A DNA stretch of 6,752 nt from a bacterium. Its GTDB lineage: Bacteria > Muiribacteriota > Ozemobacteria > Ozemobacterales > Ozemobacteraceae. The notes under the pieces were generated by a model that was not told where the DNA came from, searched no databases, and saw only the letters and a program-made list of their open reading frames with translations. Positions 1 through 3,966 of this stretch are shown here, in pieces (the first letter of the stretch is position 1; the number at the start of each line of letters is the position of its first letter). Position numbers and translations under genes: made by a program. The stretch covers positions 3,843 through 10,594 of the forward strand of contig JACPTH010000085.1 in assembly GCA_016192885.1 (NCBI GenBank). Direction: 5' to 3'.

Positions 1-452
1 ATTTGGGCGTCACAATTCACCCCCAATTTTGCCATTACAGGTAAAAAAGTCCTTTGGATGAAGTGGAATGGGGGTGCCCATGGGTTGTGAGTCCCTCCTT
101 CAAAGTGAAGAATGGATTCAGCGTTAGCGGTCATTAAAGGGGGGAAAATTGTTTGAAAAACTAGAGTCGCGCTTGCCGCGGTGCCGATCGAGAAATGATA
201 CTCCCCGGGTTTTACCTTTCCCGGAACAAACTTCAGAGATTTAGAGCCGATGTAATCCCCGTTAACTTCAGCTTGGCAAATAGTTTGTGAGGCATTTACG
301 GCGGTTAAATGTTGTCGCATTAGGCCAGGTTTTTTTCTATTGCTCCGGATGTTTGTAATTTCGAAAGGTTTTCCAAAAAACATGGATAACGCAAGCGAAG
401 TTCGAAGAATTTGGCCTCCCCCTTCGCCCAAAGACCCGTCAATAAGAATCAT
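1..452 (-). CDS. rtcA: RNA 3'-terminal phosphate cyclase RtcA (3' end off window)
   Basis: The first 150 codons are present; the family is about 340 residues, so more than half lies beyond the left edge. RtcA uses ATP, through an AMP-histidine intermediate, to turn RNA 3'-phosphates into 2',3'-cyclic phosphates, a cytoplasmic RNA end-healing step. The translated minus strand starts MILIDGSLGEGGGQILRTSL, the classic family N-terminus. It continues with RKKPGLMRQHL (about residues 40-50), a GS-containing beta segment, IGTAASATLVFQT (IGTAGS-type motif, with A in place of the usual G), and GGTHNPWAPP near residue 125. The nucleophilic histidine of the family (His309 in E. coli) is in the missing part, so activity cannot be judged. 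The start is supported by a purine-rich AGGGGGG tract 7 bases upstream. The gene lies 71 bases after the slipin gene, same strand, and is probably in the same sigma-54/RtcR transcript. A weak AAGCAA/TTGCTT hairpin (498-513) sits in the spacer. Confidence 0.95.
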   Translation of the reverse strand, partial: MILIDGSLGEGGGQILRTSLALSMFFGKPFEITNIRSNRKKPGLMRQHLTAVNASQTICQAEVNGDYIGSKSLKFVPGKVKPGEYHFSIGTAASATLVFQTIFPPLMTANAESILHFEGGTHNPWAPPFHFIQRTFLPVMAKLGVNCDAQ

Positions 453-523
453 TTTTTTCCCCCCTATCCGGTCAAAATTTACCTGTTAGAACGGCAAAAG
501 CAACAATTTGCTTGTTAGGAAAA

Positions 524-1621
524 TTACAACATGTTTACGAGTTTATCGGTCAGCCCTTTTTCACTAATTACCAGATTTAACTTTGATTTTTCCGCGACTC
601 TTTCAAGCACTTCGAGTTCTCGAAGTCGCATAAGAGTGGGATTCTGTTCAAGCATCTTCGCGGTGTTACACTGGCTTCGGGTTGCGGCGGTCTCTTCTCG
701 TCGGACGATTTGGTTCGCTTCCGCTTCTTTTTGCGCCCCAACCACGCGATTCATAAGTTCTTTAATATCCCCGGGAAGTATGATATCCCTAATTCCAAAG
801 TAAACAATTTCCAACCCAAATTGATCCGCCTTGGATTTTACTATTTCTAAAATTTCATTTGTTAGGACATTCTTATCGATAAGAATATCATCGAGTTTTC
901 GGCTTCCAATTGACGACCGGAGGATTAACTGACATTCCCGATAAATAGCTTGGTCAGGGGTTTCTGAAATCTGAACTGATTTTCTTGCGTTTACGACACG
1001 ATAACTGATGATCGCATTTAACCTAAGCGAGACTTTATCGAGAGTAATGATTTCCTGCCCGGCCATATCCAGCAACTTCTCGCGCAAATCAATTTTTACA
1101 AATTTTAGAGTTCCGGAATCCTTCCAGAAGGAATAATAACCGGGTCCAAGCTCGGAAACAAAGCAACCATCTTTATAGTAAAGACACGTTTCAAAGGGTT
1201 CTATGAGGATAGATCGAAGAACGGCTTCACTTTTGGAATTTTGGGAAATCTTAAAGAGCATTTTATGGTCGAAGCGGGGATCATCGGTTGAAATTCGCTC
1301 GATCCGTAATTCTCTGAAACGTTTCCAGATTGCATGTTTCCCGGTGGAAAGGATTCTTTCGAACCTTCCGTCTACCCAAAGAAGCGCCCGCTCGTTGTCC
1401 TTCAAATCAACTACTTCAAGAAATTCATCAAGAAGGCCGCTTTGAATGATTTCATTCAATTCGGGGTGGGAAACAAGCAAATCCTTTTCCGATAAGATAT
1501 CTATTCGCTCTCCAAGTATTTCCTTGGTAATGTACCAGCTTGGAAGAAGGGCTTCTACAAGTTTGTCATTTTTGAAGCGAAGACCTACTTGATAGTTGTT
1601 GACCCTTTTAAATTTAAGCAT
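524..1621 (-). CDS. SPFH/Band-7 slipin-family protein of the rtc operon
   Basis: A 365-residue protein whose C-terminal half (about 178-350) is an SPFH/Band-7 domain. Supporting segments are GQEIITLDKVSLRLNAIISY, a region ending in RSSIGSRKLDDIL, and the slipin signature GLEIVYFGIRDIILPGDIKE followed by NRVVGAQKEAEANQ and a charged helical tail. The N-terminal half has three copies of one motif, at about residues 12-31, 78-99 and 145-166: a short strand, a (D/N)G or ND turn, a hydrophobic run, a PG/TG-like turn, then an aromatic. I see no signal peptide and no hydrophobic hairpin, unlike membrane-anchored stomatins and slipins, so it may be cytosolic or peripherally bound. SPFH proteins form large oligomeric rings. 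Such genes are known neighbours of rtcR/rtcA/rtcB, but their biochemical role in RNA repair is not established. The start is supported by AAGGAG 7 bases upstream of ATG. rtcA follows after 71 bases. Confidence 0.88.
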   Translation of the reverse strand: MLKFKRVNNYQVGLRFKNDKLVEALLPSWYITKEILGERIDILSEKDLLVSHPELNEIIQSGLLDEFLEVVDLKDNERALLWVDGRFERILSTGKHAIWKRFRELRIERISTDDPRFDHKMLFKISQNSKSEAVLRSILIEPFETCLYYKDGCFVSELGPGYYSFWKDSGTLKFVKIDLREKLLDMAGQEIITLDKVSLRLNAIISYRVVNARKSVQISETPDQAIYRECQLILRSSIGSRKLDDILIDKNVLTNEILEIVKSKADQFGLEIVYFGIRDIILPGDIKELMNRVVGAQKEAEANQIVRREETAATRSQCNTAKMLEQNPTLMRLRELEVLERVAEKSKLNLVISEKGLTDKLVNML

Positions 1622-1907
1622 TTTTTTCTCCTTTAATTTCTTAAAATTTCCAAAGAAACTGAATTGTTAGCAACCCAGGAAAAGCATTGTTTAGGGCCTT
1701 CAGGGCAGTTCCCCCAACCACCGCATCCCTTTTGGTGGGGTTAATTTTTCCGAATTGAAGATCGCTTCTTTGAACTTCCAATATCCCGAAAGCTCAACTG
1801 AAACTTCCTCCAACCTGGAATTTCAAAAAACCGCAAAACCTTGGGTGATGTTGCCAATCCCACTGCATGTACAATCGCTCTAATCTGACACACTCTAACC
1901 AGATTTT
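1622..1907 (-). other. Leader between tRNA-like RNA and slipin gene; no protein gene seen
   Basis: About 286 bases with no convincing coding sequence, lying between the structured RNA and the slipin start on the presumed transcript. I see a 6-bp hairpin (AATCTG/CAGATT, 1882-1905, 12-base loop) and a CCACC/GGTGG hairpin with a bulged extension (1715-1741). I also see the slipin Shine-Dalgarno just before 1621. A T-run preceded by only a three-base-pair stem near 1815-1835 is too weak to call a terminator, so read-through from the ncRNA into the slipin gene is plausible. Alternatively the leader could be where the RNA is processed away from the mRNA. Confidence 0.4.
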
Positions 1908-2119
1908 TGGTGGGACCGGCGGGCGATTGGAATCCCTGCCCTTCCAGCAAATTTAGCGTCTTTCGACGCGTTCTTCGGCGCAGGACTCGAACCTGCAACA
2001 GGTGGTTCAAAAACCACTGCTCTACCATTGAGCTAACCTTTCGCTGGCGTCGTATCCAAAACCGTTGCCGGAACTAAGTAACCCAGGGGGCCTGAGCCGG
2101 CGGCCGGATCAACCAGCAT
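1908..2119 (-). ncRNA. Putative structured ncRNA at head of sigma-54 transcript, containing a tRNA-like domain
   Basis: The RNA is inferred to start at the predicted sigma-54 start site (A at about 2119). Reading 5' to 3' on the minus strand, the parts are as follows. (1) A 5' strand, 2115-2103, can pair with 1920-1908: UGGU with ACCA and CCGGC with GCCGG in the same register, 10 of 13 positions. (2) A hairpin occupies 2101-2067, with GCCGG/CCGGC and CUCAGG/CCUGGG helices and a 10-base bulge. (3) The tRNA-like domain spans 2052-1964. (4) A UGGAA/UUCCA hairpin occupies 1946-1928. (5) The 3' strand ends in a CCACCA-like sequence. The 3' limit is a guess from pairing; no terminator is visible, so this may be the 5' part of the slipin-rtcA mRNA rather than a discrete RNA. 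By analogy with Salmonella, where Y RNAs with tRNA-like domains are encoded in an RtcR-regulated rsr-yrlBA-rtcBA operon, it may act in RNA repair or in feedback on RtcR. No Ro60/Rsr gene is visible here. Confidence 0.5.
1964..2052 (-). ncRNA. tRNA-like domain (degenerate, tRNA-Gln UUG-like loop)
   Basis: On the minus strand there is U8-A9, a perfect D-stem GCUC/GAGC (2033-2030 and 2022-2019) with loop AAUGGUA holding A14, G18G19 and A21, then A26. A perfect T-stem GCAGG/CCUGC (1996-1992 and 1984-1980) follows with canonical loop UUCGAGU. Two parts are not tRNA-like. The anticodon arm 2017-2002 pairs only as GUGGU/ACCAC with a 6-base loop UUUUGA (or 4 bp with 8 bases), not the standard 5 bp plus 7. 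The seven bases before U8 (GAAAGGU) do not pair with those after the T-stem (GCCGAAG) beyond GGU with GCC. Beyond an 8x7 purine-rich internal loop, a perfect 6-bp helix CGACGC/GCGUCG (2052-2047 and 1969-1964) closes the structure. There is no CCA at the proper place. The tRNA elbow is thus preserved and the aminoacylation end replaced, which suggests a tRNA mimic or a decayed tRNA rather than a translating tRNA. Confidence 0.78.
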
Positions 2120-2198
2120 AAGAACATTTCGCAAACTTCTTGCCAAGTTTTTCCTTTGGTGAAGATTTGTGATAATCGGCGGGAAATGAGATGTTCTT
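2120..2198. repeat. Inverted repeat arms flanking the sigma-54 promoter
   Basis: AAGAACATTTC (2120-2130) and GAGATGTTCTT (2188-2198) are reverse complements at 10 of 11 positions, with an uninterrupted 8-bp core AAGAACAT/ATGTTCTT. One arm sits between the -12 element and the predicted start. The other is about 70-80 bases upstream. Possible operator pair or looping sites; the function is unknown and chance is not excluded. Confidence 0.35.
2130..2146 (-). promoter_or_regulatory. Sigma-54 (-24/-12) promoter for the ncRNA-slipin-rtcA transcript
   Basis: The minus strand reads TTGGCAAGAAGTTTGCG. Against the consensus TTGGCACRNNNNTTGCW it keeps both invariant doublets (GG and GC) at the exact family spacing, with only the C at position 7 and the last W differing. 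Counting from the GC gives a start near 2119 (A). It lies just upstream of the tRNA-like RNA and divergent from rtcR, which encodes a sigma-54 activator of the matching kind. Confidence 0.85.
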
Positions 2199-2206
2199 GT
2201 TTCATG

Positions 2207-2221
2207 TCAAGTTTTGCTTGA
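2207..2221. promoter_or_regulatory. Candidate RtcR upstream activator palindrome TCAAG-N5-CTTGA
   Basis: A perfect 5+5 bp dyad with TTTTG spacer, centred about 95 bases upstream of the predicted sigma-54 start, the usual distance range for enhancer-binding activators. Its right arm overlaps the proposed -35 box of rtcR, so a bound activator could also repress rtcR. RtcR binding here is inference from position and symmetry. Confidence 0.42.
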
Positions 2222-2246
2222 GTTTTATCTTATAAATAAATATATT
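2218..2246 (+). promoter_or_regulatory. Sigma-70-type promoter for rtcR
   Basis: TTGAGT (2218-2223), a 17-base spacer, then TATATT (2241-2246), within a very AT-rich stretch. This predicts a start near 2253, about 57 bases before the chosen rtcR start codon. The AT-richness offers other possible -10 boxes nearby, so the exact register is uncertain. Confidence 0.5.
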
Positions 2247-2309
2247 AAGATATAAAATTTTATAATTAAGATGGTTGGTTTTTATCTTCAGCGGAGCAAT
2301 TTTGAAATC

Positions 2310-3905
2310 ATGAAAAAAGTTGTCATCGGATTTTTGGGTTCAACCCTTGATAACCGTGGGAAGGGTGAACGGTGGGAAAAATGGCGGCCTTCCGTCTCTG
2401 TTTGTCAACACGACGATTTGTTGATAAGTCGATTTCATTTAATTCACGGTTCGAAAAATTCGGTTCTGGCGAAGCAAATTAGGGAAGACATAATATCGAT
2501 TTCACCTGAAACAACCGTTGTTTTTGAGGAAATGGAGTTTAAAAATCCATGGGATTTTGAAGAGGTCTTTTCCGGTCTCCTTGATTTTTCCCAGATTTTC
2601 CATTTCAACCGCGACTCTGAAGAACTTCTTTTGCACATCACTACAGGAACGCATGTAGCCCAAATTTGCATGTTCCTTTTGACGGAAGCGGGTTTTTTCC
2701 CGGGAAAACTTCTTCAAACAGGCCCTGGACGGAGGAATTCGTCACCGGGGAGTTACGAAATAATCGACCTTGATCTTTCCCGGTACGATTGCATTGCAAA
2801 GCGATTTTCTCAGCAGGTCCATGATGATATCTCGTTTTTAAAATCCGGTATCTCCACTTGCAACAAAAATTTTAATGAACTCATTTCCGAGGTAGAAAAA
2901 GTTACCATGAGAAGTTCTACTCCGATTTTGCTAACCGGCCCAACGGGTGCGGGAAAATCGCGTCTTGCCCGGCAAATTTTTTCGTTGAAAAAACAGCATT
3001 TGAAGTTGTCGGGGAATTTTATAGAAGTAAACTGCGCGACTTTGAGGGGGGATATGGCCCTTTCCGTTCTCTTTGGGCATCGAAAGGGAGCGTTTACCGG
3101 GGCGACCGAGGACCGTCTTGGTTTGCTTCACTCGGCGAAGAATGGAATCCTTTTTTTGGACGAAATTGGGGAGCTGGGTCTGGACGAGCAGGCAATGTTG
3201 CTGCGAGCCATCGAGGAGAAGAGGTACTTTCCGGTCGGATCTGACCAGGAAGTTGAAAGTGAATTTCAGCTAATTTGCGGAACCAATCGCGACTTAAAAA
3301 TCGAGGCAAAAAAGGGAACCTTTCGGGAAGATCTATTGGCAAGGATTAAATTCTGGAGTTTTAGGCTTCCAGGATTGAATGAGCGAATCGAGGATATTGA
3401 GCCTAACATTGTCTTTGAATTGCAAAGCAAATCAAAAGAGTTCGGGAGACCGATTAATTTTAGTCGCGAAGGCAAGGATGAGTATCTGGAATTTGCGACT
3501 GGGCCGGATGCCTTATGGAAATCCAATTTCCGAGACTTGAACAATTCCATTTCTCGGATGGCCATTTTATCCGAGGGAAATAGAATAGTAGTTGAAGATG
3601 TTCGAAAAGAAATCAAGCGTCTAAAATCAGAATGGGCAATGGACAATATGGAGGGAAAGTTTTCTGAAATTTCAAATTTGATTGGGGAGGACTCCGCATC
3701 AAAAATAGATTTGTTTGATAAAATACAACTAAATGAGGTTATTCGAATTTGCAAAAAAAGTACAAGCCTTGCTCAGGCGGGGCGAAAATTGTTTTCCGAA
3801 TCTAGAAAACTAAAACGGAAAACCAACGACAGCGATCGCCTTCGAAAGTATCTTCAAGGTTTTGGCATAACCTGGGAAATCATTTCATCAAAATGCGTAG
3901 AATAG
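2310..3905 (+). CDS. rtcR: RtcR, sigma-54-dependent activator of RNA repair genes
   Basis: Cytoplasmic transcription activator of 531 residues, close to the 532 of E. coli RtcR and similar along its whole length. Residues 1-180 are the CARF sensor domain (MKKVVIGFLGSTLDNRGKG, KWRPSVSVCQ, NPWDFEEV, HITTGTHVAQIC at 109-120), which senses damaged RNA ends and holds the protein inactive. The AAA+ domain has Walker A GPTGAGKS (210-217), the sigma-54-contacting GAFTGA loop (260-265) and Walker B FLDEIGE with D284-E285. The C-terminal part, with AQAGRKLF and DSDRLRKYLQGFGITW, matches the family's DNA-binding end. An earlier in-frame ATG at 2271 would add 13 residues. I chose 2310 because it aligns with the family N-terminus and has GGAG upstream, though 13 bases away; 2271 has no clear ribosome site. 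It is divergent from the sigma-54 promoter it presumably activates. All key motifs are intact. No terminator is visible after it. Confidence 0.96.
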   Translation: MKKVVIGFLGSTLDNRGKGERWEKWRPSVSVCQHDDLLISRFHLIHGSKNSVLAKQIREDIISISPETTVVFEEMEFKNPWDFEEVFSGLLDFSQIFHFNRDSEELLLHITTGTHVAQICMFLLTEAGFFPGKLLQTGPGRRNSSPGSYEIIDLDLSRYDCIAKRFSQQVHDDISFLKSGISTCNKNFNELISEVEKVTMRSSTPILLTGPTGAGKSRLARQIFSLKKQHLKLSGNFIEVNCATLRGDMALSVLFGHRKGAFTGATEDRLGLLHSAKNGILFLDEIGELGLDEQAMLLRAIEEKRYFPVGSDQEVESEFQLICGTNRDLKIEAKKGTFREDLLARIKFWSFRLPGLNERIEDIEPNIVFELQSKSKEFGRPINFSREGKDEYLEFATGPDALWKSNFRDLNNSISRMAILSEGNRIVVEDVRKEIKRLKSEWAMDNMEGKFSEISNLIGEDSASKIDLFDKIQLNEVIRICKKSTSLAQAGRKLFSESRKLKRKTNDSDRLRKYLQGFGITWEIISSKCVE

Positions 3906-3947
3906 TGAGATTGGTATTTCAGGTTTCGTAATATCCCCCCTGTTCTA

Positions 3948-3956
3948 TGTTATAAT
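3948..3956 (+). promoter_or_regulatory. Extended -10 promoter for dnaE
   Basis: TGTTATAAT, a perfect TATAAT preceded by the TGn extension. No good -35 is seen at 17 bases, which extended -10 promoters tolerate. Its expected start is around 3962-3967, almost at the dnaE ATG. Confidence 0.5.
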
Positions 3957-3966
3957 CTCTCCTCAA

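Noticed and set aside
498..513. Terminator between slipin and rtcA (AAGCAA/TTGCTT hairpin)
   Set aside because: Only 6 mostly AT pairs with no U-run after it on the minus strand; rtcA looks co-transcribed.
1815..1840. Intrinsic terminator after the ncRNA
   Set aside because: There is a run of six T on the minus strand, but the preceding stem is only about 3 bp (ACC/GGT).
1908..1946. Second tRNA or tmRNA 3' end (GGTCCCACCA with a T-arm-like stretch)
   Set aside because: No matching 5' acceptor strand GGGACC exists nearby, the T-arm does not form properly, and no tmRNA tag sequence is seen. Kept only as the 3' pairing strand of the ncRNA.
1741..2028. 95-codon minus-strand reading frame across the tRNA-like region
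   Set aside because: Its ATG lies inside the D-loop, there is no ribosome binding site, the product is low in complexity and resembles nothing, and the DNA is better explained as structured RNA.
2086..2119. Start of a small-subunit rRNA (GGTTGATCC-like)
   Set aside because: Only a 9-base resemblance to a known rRNA 5' motif; following sequence does not continue as rRNA.
2271..2309. Upstream ATG of rtcR at 2271
   Set aside because: The extra 13 residues have no counterpart in the E. coli protein and no Shine-Dalgarno precedes it; 2310 fits the family N-terminus.
3266..3754. 162-codon minus-strand reading frame inside rtcR
   Set aside because: Shadow of the rtcR coding strand; the rtcR match covers the whole region.
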